Part shown: positions 16,622 through 26,104 of the stretch, one piece after another | How the letters are laid out: each line of letters opens with the position of its first letter | Position numbering within the stretch: the first letter of the stretch is position 1 | NCBI GenBank assembly: GCA_900539755.1 | Contig: UQDC01000001.1 | Location: 256,748-320,747 of the forward strand | Length of the DNA: 64,000 bases | DNA from: an uncultured Alistipes sp. | Lineage (GTDB): Bacteria > Bacteroidota > Bacteroidia > Bacteroidales > Rikenellaceae | Direction: 5' to 3' | Notes under the pieces: generated by a model | Database searches by the model: none | What the model saw: only the letters and a program-made list of their open reading frames with translations | Told to the model about the DNA's origin: nothing | Program-made: the position numbers and the translations under genes

Positions 16622-17443
16622 TTATTCTTCGGGATTTGGAGTGCTGTCTGGAGTAGAGGGGTGTTCTGTTGCCCCGGAGACGGAACAGGAAATCCCGAGG
16701 GCCCGTACCTGTTCTCCGATTTGAGAGAGCTCGTTAACCGGGATTTTGATCAATTCGTGGGCAGGCGTTTCACGGTCGATCGTGTAAATCATAACCTGTT
16801 TGGGTGCGATTTCACGAATCAGATCGAGCCAAGCCGAAACCTCTTTCTCCGTAGTATTATCAATGGTTTGTCCGTTGTAACGGCCACGCAGGAACATGGT
16901 TTGGATGATCAGATGTCCGTTAAAACGTTTCATCAGTTCGACTGTTTCAGCCACGCTACGATTTCCGTGCGGTTGGTTGATAATTCGCATGGTGCTGTCT
17001 ATGGCCGAGTCGAGTTTCAGAATATTGTTGTCCACCCGGAGCAGTGCGCGACAAACCGGTTCACGATCGATCATCGTTGCGTTGCTCAGGACCGAAATTT
17101 TGGATTTGGGGCTGAGTTCGTCACGGGTGGCGATGGTATCGGCGATGATCTCTTCGAATTGGGGGTGCATGGTGGGCTCTCCGTTTCCGGCGAATGTGAT
17201 CACATCGGGAAGCTGTCCATCGGCAGCCATCTCTTTGAGTTTGGTTCGCAGATGAAACTCTACCTCTTCGCGGGTGTTGAATCGGGGAGAGATAGCTTTA
17301 TGTCCCCATCCACATTCACAATAGATGCAATCGAAGTTGCAGAGTTTGTTGTTGAGAGGCAGGAGGTTGACTCCCAACGATAGACCGAGTCTCCGGCTGT
17401 GTACAGGGCCGAAAATGACCTGGTTGAAGAGAATCGTACTCAT
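16622..17443 (-). CDS. radical SAM protein of the COG0731 type
   Basis: It carries the radical SAM iron-sulfur motif CNFDCIYC (Cys 35, 39 and 42 with the start at 17443) followed by a GNGEPTMHP segment, which in this superfamily helps hold S-adenosylmethionine. The opening FGPVHSRRLGLSLGVNLLP resembles proteins annotated only as Fe-S oxidoreductases related to the wybutosine/TYW1 group. The substrate cannot be told. I choose the second methionine (MSTILFNQV) over the one at 17467 because the family begins there. It is a single gene between the exporter and prfB. Confidence 0.85.
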   Translation of the reverse strand: MSTILFNQVIFGPVHSRRLGLSLGVNLLPLNNKLCNFDCIYCECGWGHKAISPRFNTREEVEFHLRTKLKEMAADGQLPDVITFAGNGEPTMHPQFEEIIADTIATRDELSPKSKISVLSNATMIDREPVCRALLRVDNNILKLDSAIDSTMRIINQPHGNRSVAETVELMKRFNGHLIIQTMFLRGRYNGQTIDNTTEKEVSAWLDLIREIAPKQVMIYTIDRETPAHELIKIPVNELSQIGEQVRALGISCSVSGATEHPSTPDSTPNPEE

Positions 17444-17591
17444 AATGTGGTAACGTTTGGTTGGCAAAAAGACTTTATGCCCCGCAGGTATTAAGAAAAA
17501 TAAACGTTGGGGTCGAAAGGCTCTTGTTGCCGATATATTTTGAAGCAGAGGAGGTTTGAACTCTTCTTCTGCTTTCGGAAGTGCTGTCGTC

Positions 17592-19421
17592 TTACGCCAG
17601 TTGCTGCATCTCGATCAGGTGGGCGTAGATGCCGCCACGTTCCATCAACTCTTGATGCGTGCCCTGCTCGGCGATTCGGCCGTGTTCGATCACGATGATC
17701 TTGTCTGCATTGTGGATCGTGCTCAGGCGGTGCGCAATGACTAAAGAGGTACGGCCTTTGAGCAGTGCACTCAGAGCGTCCTGTACCAACTTTTCGGATT
17801 CAGTATCGAGGGCCGAAGTAGCTTCATCGAGAATCAGAATATCGGGATTTTTCAGCACAGCGCGGGCGATGCTCAACCGTTGACGTTGACCGCCGGAGAG
17901 CTTCATGCCTCGGTCTCCGACATTGGTTTGGTAGCCGTGCTCCGTTTCGCGGATAAATTCATCGGCGTTGGCGATGCGGGCAGCGGTTTCGATTTCAGCA
18001 TCGGTAGCGTCGCGTTTGCCGAGACGAATGTTACCGGCAATGGTGTCGTTGAACAGAATAGTCTCCTGGGTGACGATACCCATATGTCGGCGAAGACTTT
18101 CGAGATCGTAGTCGCGCAGATCAACGCCATCTACGAGAATCTGCCCGCCGGTGACATCATAGAAACGGGGAATCAGATCCGAGAGGGTCGATTTACCACC
18201 TCCTGACGGGCCGACCAGTGCGACGGTTTCTCCTTTTCGAATGGTGAAGCTGACGGAGTCGATCACCTGACGCGAATCGTCGTAAGAGAAGGAGACGTTG
18301 CGGAACTCAATACTATCTTTGAATTCTTCCAGTTTTGCGGCATTGGCTGGAGCGGTGATCTTGCTCTTTTCGTCGAGCAGACCGAGTACACGTTCACCGG
18401 CAGCGATACCTTGATTAATGTTGCTGAAGGCATCAGTGAAGGAGCGAACCGGACGGGTAATCTGGGTAAAGATAGCCAGGTAGGCAATGAAACCGGCGGC
18501 TTCGAGTTTTCCGTCAAGCACCAGACTGCCACCGTACATCAGCAGCACAGCAGCTGCGGCAATACCAAGAAATTCGCTCATGGGAGAGGCGAGCTGTTGG
18601 CGGCGAGCCATGGCCCGTGTGATGCGTGAATAGAGGTCATTGATCCGGCGGAATTTGCCGGTGATATATCCGGTTGCGTTGTACCCTTTGATCACCTTGA
18701 CACCGGTAAGGGCTTCGTCGAGCAGGCTGGTCATATCTCCGAAGTTTTCCTGAGCCTCTTTGGCCGATTTGCGGAGTCGTTTGACGATTGATCCGATCAG
18801 CAGGGCAGTCAAAGGCAGGAACACGGCCGAGAAGATGGTCAGTTCCCACGAGATTTTGACGAGGGCCACCATGTAGCCGATGATAAGGAACGGTTCACGG
18901 AAGGCCACCTGGAGGGTATTTGTGATACAGAACTGTACGACGGTGACATCAGAGGTAATTTTGGAGATGATATCGCCTTTACGCTCGTTGCTGAAGTATC
19001 CGACGTGAAGTCCCATGACATTGTCGAATACGGCATTTCTCAGACGGCGGAGGGTATGGATTTTCATATTTTCGATAGTCCACTGGCCCAGATAGCGGAA
19101 TAGGTTGCTGAGCAGGGCGGAGGTGACGATGAAGATGCTGAGGAACAGCATGACATTCATCACTGAGTAGTTGTCGCCGTAGATTTTATAGAGGACAAAG
19201 TTCAGCAGCTGATCGAAATAGTCCATGTTGAGGGCGAAGTGTGGCCATTCGGTGACATGGGCGATCTGTTTCGAGGGGTCGAACAACGAGTTGAGGATCG
19301 GGATGATCATCACGAAGTTGAACGTGTTGAACAGCGAGTAGAAGAGTGTATAGAAGAAGTAGGGGATCGCATATTTTTCGATTGGTTTGGCGAATCCCAG
19401 CAGTCTCCAATAGGTATTCAT
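17592..19421 (-). CDS. ABC exporter, MsbA/lipid-A flippase-like
   Basis: A half-transporter of 609 residues. The N-terminal six-helix ABC membrane domain (about 1-325) is followed by an ATPase domain. Walker A GPSGGGKSTL, Q-loop, signature LSGGQRQRLSIARA, Walker B ILILDEATSALD and the switch His in IAHRLSTI are all present, so it should be active as a homodimer in the inner membrane. The start at 19421 (MNTYWRLLGFAKP) is preferred over 19484. Its length and layout fit lipid or drug exporters of the MsbA type; the substrate is inferred only from this. Confidence 0.9.
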   Translation of the reverse strand: MNTYWRLLGFAKPIEKYAIPYFFYTLFYSLFNTFNFVMIIPILNSLFDPSKQIAHVTEWPHFALNMDYFDQLLNFVLYKIYGDNYSVMNVMLFLSIFIVTSALLSNLFRYLGQWTIENMKIHTLRRLRNAVFDNVMGLHVGYFSNERKGDIISKITSDVTVVQFCITNTLQVAFREPFLIIGYMVALVKISWELTIFSAVFLPLTALLIGSIVKRLRKSAKEAQENFGDMTSLLDEALTGVKVIKGYNATGYITGKFRRINDLYSRITRAMARRQQLASPMSEFLGIAAAAVLLMYGGSLVLDGKLEAAGFIAYLAIFTQITRPVRSFTDAFSNINQGIAAGERVLGLLDEKSKITAPANAAKLEEFKDSIEFRNVSFSYDDSRQVIDSVSFTIRKGETVALVGPSGGGKSTLSDLIPRFYDVTGGQILVDGVDLRDYDLESLRRHMGIVTQETILFNDTIAGNIRLGKRDATDAEIETAARIANADEFIRETEHGYQTNVGDRGMKLSGGQRQRLSIARAVLKNPDILILDEATSALDTESEKLVQDALSALLKGRTSLVIAHRLSTIHNADKIIVIEHGRIAEQGTHQELMERGGIYAHLIEMQQLA

Positions 19422-19481
19422 AGGCGGTGAATCGGATTGATGGTTTTGTCTGGTAAAATGTAGGATGACAGAACCTAAACG

Positions 19482-19489
19482 CAAATGTA
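19482..19489 (-). promoter_or_regulatory. candidate -7 element of the ABC exporter promoter
   Basis: CAAATGTA reads TACATTTG on the - strand, a full TAnnTTTG match, about 60 bases before the exporter start in the divergent gap with trpS. No clear -33 partner is seen. Confidence 0.45.
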
Positions 19490-19553
19490 ATTCAAAAATC
19501 GGTATAAAGCCCGATAATTTCGGGTAATGGGGGGTGATTTATGGCGATTTTGT

Positions 19554-19561
19554 TAAATTTG
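19554..19561 (+). promoter_or_regulatory. candidate -7 element of the trpS promoter
   Basis: TAAATTTG matches the -7 consensus exactly, 34 bases before the trpS start. The -33 region lacks a TTTG at the expected distance. Confidence 0.45.
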
Positions 19562-19595
19562 TACGACTAAAAAACAATTGAATTAACGATATATT

Positions 19596-20585
19596 ATGGA
19601 AACAGTAGTTAGCGGAATCCGCTCGACCGGTCAGTTGCATTTGGGGAATTATTTTGGAGCACTCAAGAATTTTGTGAAGATGCAGCACACGGATCGGTGT
19701 TTCTTTTTCATTGCCGATTACCATTCATTGACGACGCATCCCGATCCGAAGGCGCTGCACGGCAATGTTCGCAATGTTTTGGCTGAATATTTGGCTGCGG
19801 GACTGGATCCTGAGGCTGCAACGATATATATTCAGAGTGATGTTCCTCAGGTGACCGAATTGTCGCTGTTGTTGAGCATGCATACCTATGTTGGTGAGTT
19901 GGAGCGTACTGCTTCGTTCAAGGATAAGGTGCGTCACCAGCCTGATAATGTGAATGCAGGTCTGTTGTGTTATCCGGTATTGATGGCAGCCGATATTTTG
20001 TTGCACCGGGCTACACGTGTGCCGGTAGGTAAGGATCAGGAGCAGCACCTGGAGTTGACCCGTCGTTTTGCACGTCGTTTCAATCAGATGTATGGTGTTG
20101 AATATTTCCCGGAGAGCCAGCCATACAACTTTGGTGAAGCATCGGTGAAGATTCCGGGATTGGATGGCACCGGCAAGATGGGTAAATCAGAGGGTAACGG
20201 TATTTTCCTGTCTGATCCGGACGAGGTGATCCGTAAGAAGGTGATGAAGGCGGTTACGGATAGTGGTCCGACCGAGCCGAACAGTCCGATGCCGGAGGTA
20301 ATTGCCAACCTTTTTACAATTATGAAAGCTGTTTCGACTCCTGATACGTTGCAACATTTTACAGACTTATGGAATCGTTGCGAAATCCGTTATGGGGATA
20401 TGAAGAAGCAGCTCGCCGAGGATATTATCAAGGTCGTAGCTCCGATTCGTGCTAATTTGGCCGACATTGTTAATGACGAGGCATATTTGCACAAGGTGGT
20501 TACCAGTGGTGCCGAGCGGGCACGAGAAAGCGCATCGAAGACGGTTGCGGAGGTGCGTGAGATTATGGGTATCCGACCTTTCTAA
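19596..20585 (+). CDS. trpS: tryptophanyl-tRNA synthetase
   Basis: Class I synthetase charging tRNA-Trp. The 329-residue length is typical of bacterial TrpRS. The HIGH motif appears as GQLHLGNY (residues about 12-19) and KMSKS as KMGKSEGNG near residue 195. Tandem segments for tryptophan binding (DRCFFFIADYHSLT, LLCYPVLMAADIL) are intact. It is a single-gene unit divergent from the exporter. Confidence 0.97.
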   Translation: METVVSGIRSTGQLHLGNYFGALKNFVKMQHTDRCFFFIADYHSLTTHPDPKALHGNVRNVLAEYLAAGLDPEAATIYIQSDVPQVTELSLLLSMHTYVGELERTASFKDKVRHQPDNVNAGLLCYPVLMAADILLHRATRVPVGKDQEQHLELTRRFARRFNQMYGVEYFPESQPYNFGEASVKIPGLDGTGKMGKSEGNGIFLSDPDEVIRKKVMKAVTDSGPTEPNSPMPEVIANLFTIMKAVSTPDTLQHFTDLWNRCEIRYGDMKKQLAEDIIKVVAPIRANLADIVNDEAYLHKVVTSGAERARESASKTVAEVREIMGIRPF

Positions 20586-20739
20586 TTGCGCAGTTACCGA
20601 TCCGATAGCTGGTGTGGTGATGGGATAATAACCTGATTGACTTCGCGGTTATCTCAAGTTGGCAGGGTATGTAATAGGAGATAGTGCTCCTAAATGATGC
20701 CAGCCAAAACAGATCCATGCCGGTTTAAAGTTTTGTGCA

Positions 20740-20778
20740 ATCATCCCCTGAAGTTGACAGGGGATGATGGCATTTTTT
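20740..20778 (+). terminator. terminator after trpS
   Basis: A perfect 11-bp stem (ATCATCCCCTG, 20740-20750, with 20758-20768), loop AAGTTGA, then six T at 20773-20778. The rest of the 370-base trpS-clc gap shows no gene. Confidence 0.88.
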
Positions 20779-20955
20779 GATAGACAATCCGTGACCAAAG
20801 AGTGAAGTGTGTGGATTTGTCGATTATGATTTTAGCCGTTGGTTGCACAGATGGTGCATGTAGTTTAAGATAAGGACAGACCCGATCCGGATGTTCGGGT
20901 GTTGTTACGCCATTTGTGTGAATAGTATAACCCTTTGCGCTGTTCCGATGACCAG

Positions 20956-22758
20956 ATGAAAAGTGCTCAGCGACCGAATAGATACCAGCAACGACTGGAG
21001 ATTTTGTACCGTTTTTTGATAGTGGCTACCAAGCGGCTATCCGAGAAGCAGTTAATGATTCTATTGGCTGTTGTTGTCGGTCTGTTGGCTGGTTTTGCCA
21101 CTTACATTTTCGAGCAGTTGTTGGTCTTGGTTCGTTCGGCTCTGACGGGTTGGTTGGCCATTGATACGGCAGCTCCGCTCTATCTGATCTATCCGATTGT
21201 CGGGGTGATCTTGGCATCGTTGTTTGTGCGTTACTGGGTTCGTGATGATATTTCCGAAGGTGTGACCCGGGTGCTTTATGCGATGAGCAAGAAGGGATCA
21301 CGCATCAAGGCGCATAATTGTTACAGTTCGATGGTTGCCAGTGCGACCACTATCGGTTTTGGTGGTTCGGTAGGTCCCGAGGCTCCGATTGTGTTGACCG
21401 GTTCGGCCATTGGTTCGAATATAGGCCAGTTTATGCGCCTCAACTACCGGAATATTACCCTGTTGTTGTGTTGTGGTGCAGCTGGAGCCCTCTCTGCCGT
21501 ATTTAAAGCTCCGATCACCGGTGTGGTGTTTGTTTTGGAGATTCTGATGCTGGATATTACGGTCAGTTCTATCATGCCGTTATTGATCTCCACCGTTGCA
21601 GCCACTTCGTTGATGTTTTTCCTGAACGGATTCGAGCCGGTTTTCAATATCGAGATCAAGACCTTCAATTTGCATAATATCCCCTTTTATGTGATTCTGG
21701 GGGTGTTGTGTGGTTTCATGTCCTACTATTTTACGCGGATCAATACGACGATTGTTGGGGCCTTTGGAAAGCTGAAGAGCATGGCTCGCAAATGGATTGT
21801 CGGCGGTATAGTGATTGGCCTATTGATTTTTATTTTCCCACCGTTGTATGGTGAAGGCTATGTGGCTATGGTGGATCTGATGCACGGCAACATCAATGCA
21901 CTGTTTGATAACTCTCTGTTTTTCTCGTTTCGTGAAATCAAGTGGTTGGTAGCCCTTTATTTGGTAGCCTCTTTATTTTTCAAAGTGGTTGCTATGGCTG
22001 CTACAACGGCGGCAGGAGGTGTTGGCGGAACTTTTGCTCCGTCGCTTTTTGTCGGGGCATTCACGGGGGCTTCTGCTGCCTACATTATGAATACCTTTTT
22101 GGGTTTCCAGGTCCCGATTGCCTCGTTTACACTGGTCGGTATGGCAGGGGTGATGTCCGGAGTGATGAAGGCTCCGCTCACATCTATTTTCTTGATTGCT
22201 GAGTTAACGAACGGATACTCGCTTTTTGTTCCGTTGATGTTGGTGTCTGCGGTCTCTTTCGGTATCAGTTATTATTTCGAACCCTATTCGATTTACACCA
22301 AGAAACTTTACCAGAAAGGGGAACTGTTGACGCACAATAAGGATCGTTCCGTGTTGGTCTTTCTTGACTTGAAAAAGTTGATGGAGACCGACTTCCATCC
22401 CATTTCGATCGATACGACGTTGGGGGATGTGGTCCATTTGATATCGACTGTACGGCGTAATATTTTTCCGGTTGTCGATTCGGAAGGAGTATTGTTGGGG
22501 GTTGTGCAGTTAGATGATTTGCGTGCTGATATGTTCGATGCTGACAAATATGATACGACCATTGATAATTATATGATTCCACCACCGGATGTGGTGTTGT
22601 CGAACGAACAAATCGGCAGTGTTTTGAATGCGTTTGAGCAATCCAAAGCCTGGATGCTGCCTGTGATTGACAGTAATCGCCACTATTTGGGCTTTATATC
22701 GAAATCGCGCATTTTGGCGGCTTACCGTGATCAGTTGGTGGCGATCAGTGAAGAGTAA
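20956..22758 (+). CDS. ClC-family chloride transporter with C-terminal CBS pair
   Basis: Membrane anion transporter of 600 residues. The N-terminal ~440 residues contain the repeated helices of the ClC fold. The gating motif is GFGGSVGPEAP, where the Glu aligns with the external gate Glu of GREGP, so proton-coupled exchange is plausible. GGVGGTFAPSLFVG matches the third ClC signature. Two CBS domains (about 455-595) probably sense nucleotides. I start at the ATG at 20956; a TTG at 20935 would add seven residues. Confidence 0.92.
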   Translation: MKSAQRPNRYQQRLEILYRFLIVATKRLSEKQLMILLAVVVGLLAGFATYIFEQLLVLVRSALTGWLAIDTAAPLYLIYPIVGVILASLFVRYWVRDDISEGVTRVLYAMSKKGSRIKAHNCYSSMVASATTIGFGGSVGPEAPIVLTGSAIGSNIGQFMRLNYRNITLLLCCGAAGALSAVFKAPITGVVFVLEILMLDITVSSIMPLLISTVAATSLMFFLNGFEPVFNIEIKTFNLHNIPFYVILGVLCGFMSYYFTRINTTIVGAFGKLKSMARKWIVGGIVIGLLIFIFPPLYGEGYVAMVDLMHGNINALFDNSLFFSFREIKWLVALYLVASLFFKVVAMAATTAAGGVGGTFAPSLFVGAFTGASAAYIMNTFLGFQVPIASFTLVGMAGVMSGVMKAPLTSIFLIAELTNGYSLFVPLMLVSAVSFGISYYFEPYSIYTKKLYQKGELLTHNKDRSVLVFLDLKKLMETDFHPISIDTTLGDVVHLISTVRRNIFPVVDSEGVLLGVVQLDDLRADMFDADKYDTTIDNYMIPPPDVVLSNEQIGSVLNAFEQSKAWMLPVIDSNRHYLGFISKSRILAAYRDQLVAISEE

Positions 22759-22825
22759 TGAAACCGTAGCTAAGACGATCACCTTTCAGCGGCATATTAT
22801 ACTGAATACGGAAGGTTTCTCCGAT

Positions 22826-22863
22826 ATTAAAACAGCAGGGACTTATGTCCCTGCTGTTTTAAT
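22826..22863. terminator. bidirectional terminator between clc and the AraC gene
   Basis: A perfect 17-bp stem (22826-22842 with 22847-22863, loop TTAT) with A-runs and T-runs on both flanks separates two convergent genes and can end both. Confidence 0.9.
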
Positions 22864-22902
22864 ATTAGTATGCAATCGTAAAAGAGTTATAATAGACTCG
22901 GT

Positions 22903-23874
22903 CTATATAGGAATGGCGTGTGTATGAGTGCCGATCTGTTGTCCCAGTGGTGCCGTCGGTTGTTCCTCTTCTTTTGCAACTGTTTCATTGACGGGTTCTC
23001 CTCCTGCCATGAGGTGGGTTCTGTATGCTGCTGGAGTCATTCCATACTCTTTTTTGAAAAGCTTGATAAAGTGCGAGGTATTGGGAAAGTTGCAGTCTAT
23101 CCCGATTTCGGCGATTGAGCGGCTGGTTGAGATCAGAAGTAATCTCGAGTGCATCAGCCGTTGTCTGATCAGCCATTTGTGAGGAGGCTCATAGAAATGT
23201 TTGCGGAACTCCTTTTTGAAGGAGGTCAAGCTCATGTTGCAGTGAGCCGCAAGATCTTCGATAGAAATATCGGAGAAAATATGTTGTCTGACGATCTGTT
23301 CGAAACTCTCCTTTGAGAGATCCATATTGCTTAACACTTTGTTTTTGAGGCAGCAATCGCCTTGTGAGAGAACCAAATAAATCAGCTCTGTTAATTTGAG
23401 GTGGTTTGCAATGGAATCGTCGAGATAGAGGTTTTCCCGCAAACCGGCATTGACACTGCTGAAGAAATTCCGCAACGCAGGGTCAGCCGGTGCAATTACA
23501 TGGGTCTGTTTCTCACATTCAGGACAGCTGTGATCGTTCGTGATGGTGAGCTGGTAAATAAGATTCAAGTTGTTGAGGATGTTGGCTAGTTGCTGTGAGC
23601 TGTAAAAGAGAATTACCTCTTCATAACTACGCCCATTATCCGGTATATCTTCGATGTAGTGGGTGCCGATATCCAGATAAAACACCTTGCCACGAGTAAC
23701 GGCATGGCGGACATCTCCGTAATAGATGTATTTGGTACCGCGCAGTACGAATCCGATACAATGTCGGGTTAATGATTGGGATCTGATCCCGGTCCGGATT
23801 GTTTGTACATACTTAGCGATAGTTGGTTGTTGGGTCCCGGACGGAGTAGTTTTTGAGGTGTTATTCATGGTCAT
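22903..23874 (-). CDS. AraC-family transcriptional regulator
   Basis: A 323-residue regulator. The C-terminal HTH pair (about 195-295) shows the family pattern ISIEDLAAHCNMSLTSFKKEF and IAEIGIDCNFPNTSHFIKLF followed by KKEYGMTPAAYR. The N-terminal ~170 residues form a probable sensor domain of unknown ligand. A 30-residue polar tail (EEEQPTAPLGQQ) follows the HTH. It is divergent from bioA across a 555-base gap; that it controls bioA is only a possibility. Confidence 0.88.
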   Translation of the reverse strand: MTMNNTSKTTPSGTQQPTIAKYVQTIRTGIRSQSLTRHCIGFVLRGTKYIYYGDVRHAVTRGKVFYLDIGTHYIEDIPDNGRSYEEVILFYSSQQLANILNNLNLIYQLTITNDHSCPECEKQTHVIAPADPALRNFFSSVNAGLRENLYLDDSIANHLKLTELIYLVLSQGDCCLKNKVLSNMDLSKESFEQIVRQHIFSDISIEDLAAHCNMSLTSFKKEFRKHFYEPPHKWLIRQRLMHSRLLLISTSRSIAEIGIDCNFPNTSHFIKLFKKEYGMTPAAYRTHLMAGGEPVNETVAKEEEQPTAPLGQQIGTHTHAIPI

Positions 23875-23949
23875 TTCGGTCTTTTAAAGAACTTGGTGTC
23901 CCGGATATGCTCACCGGACCGAAGTCGCAAGAAACAATTTGAAAGTAAA

Positions 23950-23981
23950 CAAATATACAATTTATAATTTTATATTACAAT
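23950..23981 (-). promoter_or_regulatory. promoter of the AraC-family gene
   Basis: On the - strand TATATTTG (23957-23950) is a full -7 match, and ATTG (23981-23978) lies 20 bases upstream as the -33 element. The predicted start near 23943 gives a leader of about 70 bases. The surrounding 23940-24010 is very AT-rich. Confidence 0.6.
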
Positions 23982-24121
23982 AATATATTTATATGTATTT
24001 ATGTTTCGAAAAGTTTTAATGATAGTTTATAAGGATTCAAATATGGTAGATAAAGGGTTCTCAGGTGCTGTAAACGTGCGGGATTCTGTTATGCTTGGGG
24101 TAAAAGAGAGTGAAAGGATAA

Positions 24122-24153
24122 ATTGTCTTGGAACTTGAAAATCGTTATTTTTG
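24122..24153 (+). promoter_or_regulatory. candidate promoter for bioA with a long leader
   Basis: ATTG (24122-24125) and TATTTTTG (24146-24153) are spaced by 20 bases, a good Bacteroidetes promoter. The predicted start near 24160 leaves about 270 bases before bioA. That leader has one notable hairpin (24337-24376: TCCG/CGGA and GAGTAT/ATACTC stems). No known riboswitch consensus was recognised. Confidence 0.5.
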
Positions 24154-24429
24154 TCAAAGTGTAAAATGTTTAATTTTTATTGACTTAATGAACTGTTCCT
24201 TTGAGAGTTGTAAAGGAGTATTGATGTGAGGTATTCGTGTTGATTTGTGCTGATGCGAACTGTTGTGAATTACAATTTGAGACACAACACGGGAGAAAAT
24301 TCATATTTTTATTTCACTCTTCAAGGGTGTAATAAGTCCGCAGAGTATTTAGTCGCCAATAGGAGATACTCACGGAACGGTGTTGATGGATAAATAGGAT
24401 TACAATGATTTATTAGAATATCAGGAGCT

Positions 24430-25725
24430 ATGGATAGTGAGTCTATGTCTGAAATGTTGGCGTTTGATCGTGAACATTTGTGGCATCCCTATACGTCGAT
24501 GCACAATCCATTACCGGTTTATCCGGTTGTCCATGCTGAAGGGGTGTTTATTGAGTTGGCTGACGGTCGCCGTTTGGTCGATGGGATGTCGTCGTGGTGG
24601 TGTGCGGTTCATGGGTACAACCATCCAGTGCTCAATGCGGCGGCTGAAGCTCAGTTGCAAGAGATGTCGCATATCATGTTCGGGGGCTTTACACATCGAC
24701 CTGCCGTAGAATTGGGCCGCCGGTTATTACGGATGGTTCCGAAGGGTTTGACCAAGATTTTTTATTGTGATTCAGGGTCGGTGTCCGTTGAGGTGGCTAT
24801 TAAAATGGCCATGCAATATATGTATGCTCAGGGAACTCCACACAAGAATACGTTGGCGACGATTCGTAGCGGTTACCATGGCGATACCTGGCATGCGATG
24901 TCGGTTTGCGATCCGGTAACGGGTATGCATTCGCTTTTTTCTGGACGGTTGCCGATTCAGCATTTTGTTCCACGTCCCGAAGTGCGTTTCGGCGAGGAGT
25001 GGGACGAGCGGGATTTTGCCCCGATGGCCCAGTTGATCGAACAGCATCATGATGAGCTGGCTGCCATTATTTTGGAACCGGTGGTTCAGGGAGCTGGTGG
25101 TATGTGGTTTTATCATCCGTGCTATTTGCAACGCTTGCGCGAGATGTGTGACCGATATGATATCCTGTTGATTGCCGACGAGATTGCAACCGGATTTGGA
25201 AGGACAGGACGGATGTTTGCCTGTGAGTGGGCCGGTATCACACCCGATATTATGTGCGTTGGTAAAGCTCTGACCGGAGGATATATGACTTTTGCGGCAG
25301 TTTTGGCGACAGACCGTGTTGCGGATACCATTTCATCGGCTACACCGTCGGAGTTTATGCATGGGCCGACCTTTATGGGAAATCCTTTGGCTTGTGCGGT
25401 GGCTGGAGCATCGTTGCGGTTGTTGGAGGAGAATTCTCCGCTGCCACGGATCGCTGAAATAGAGCAGATTCTCAAACGACTTTTGGAGCCGGCCCGCCAG
25501 TGGCCGCAGGTGGCGGATGTACGGGTGTTGGGAACGATCGGGGTGATCGAGATGCGTCAGCCGGTCGATATGGCGGCCATGCAACGGAGGTTTGTCGAAG
25601 AGGGTATCTGGGTACGACCGTTCGGACGGTTGGTCTATGTGATGCCGCCTTATATTATCAAGGATAACGAGCTGGAGCGATTGGCTCATGGTTTGTTGAA
25701 AGTGGTTTCTGAGGTGCAACCATAA
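24430..25725 (+). CDS. bioA: adenosylmethionine-8-amino-7-oxononanoate aminotransferase
   Basis: PLP enzyme that converts KAPA to DAPA in biotin synthesis, using S-adenosylmethionine as amino donor. At 431 residues it matches BioA. DREHLWHPYTSM at the N-terminus and DGMSSWWCAVHGY are BioA-specific. The PLP lysine is in CVGKALTGGYM (about residue 279), and DEIATGFGRTGRMFACEW is intact. No other biotin gene lies next to it. Confidence 0.95.
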   Translation: MDSESMSEMLAFDREHLWHPYTSMHNPLPVYPVVHAEGVFIELADGRRLVDGMSSWWCAVHGYNHPVLNAAAEAQLQEMSHIMFGGFTHRPAVELGRRLLRMVPKGLTKIFYCDSGSVSVEVAIKMAMQYMYAQGTPHKNTLATIRSGYHGDTWHAMSVCDPVTGMHSLFSGRLPIQHFVPRPEVRFGEEWDERDFAPMAQLIEQHHDELAAIILEPVVQGAGGMWFYHPCYLQRLREMCDRYDILLIADEIATGFGRTGRMFACEWAGITPDIMCVGKALTGGYMTFAAVLATDRVADTISSATPSEFMHGPTFMGNPLACAVAGASLRLLEENSPLPRIAEIEQILKRLLEPARQWPQVADVRVLGTIGVIEMRQPVDMAAMQRRFVEEGIWVRPFGRLVYVMPPYIIKDNELERLAHGLLKVVSEVQP

Positions 25726-25814
25726 ACATGCCTGAAAAGCAAATTAGGAAATGAGTTCCGTCTAACGAAGAAGGGAACAATGCGTCTAATTGATCTGCCT
25801 TGTGCGGAAAATTA

Positions 25815-25860
25815 AAAAAGGAGTGAGGGGCCTTGAAGCTCTTCACTCCTTTTTGTTGTT
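25815..25860 (+). terminator. terminator after bioA
   Basis: A stem of 12 bp (25815-25826 with 25843-25854), extended by a weaker inner stem, with loop CTTGAA, is followed by TTTTTGTTGTT. From there to 26104 no gene or clear structure is visible. Confidence 0.85.
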
Positions 25861-26104
25861 CTTATTTGTGAACCTTAATAACCTATAATTGGCTGATTTT
25901 TAGTTGGTCTAACGTTGTGTGTTGTAGCAGGATAACAACAGCAGTTTCTTTTTCTTGTCCTTGCCGGTCAGTCTGAGTATATTATACGTAAGAATGCTGT
26001 GTCTTACAGTGGGCCGTCCGGGTGTTGGTGTTAATGAAGATGATGATTGGTGACGCCTTTCCCCAAATGGACCTCACACGGAGTTTTGTTGCAAAAAAGC
26101 AACT

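Noticed and set aside
21350..21390. Loss of the gating Glu in the ClC transporter
   Set aside because: On first reading the motif seemed to be GSVGP, but correct alignment to GGSxGREGP places the Glu of GPEAP at the gate position, so it is retained.
26080..26100. GTTGC/GCAAC hairpin as a terminator for mnmA
   Set aside because: The stem is 5 bp and is not followed by a T-run on the mnmA strand.
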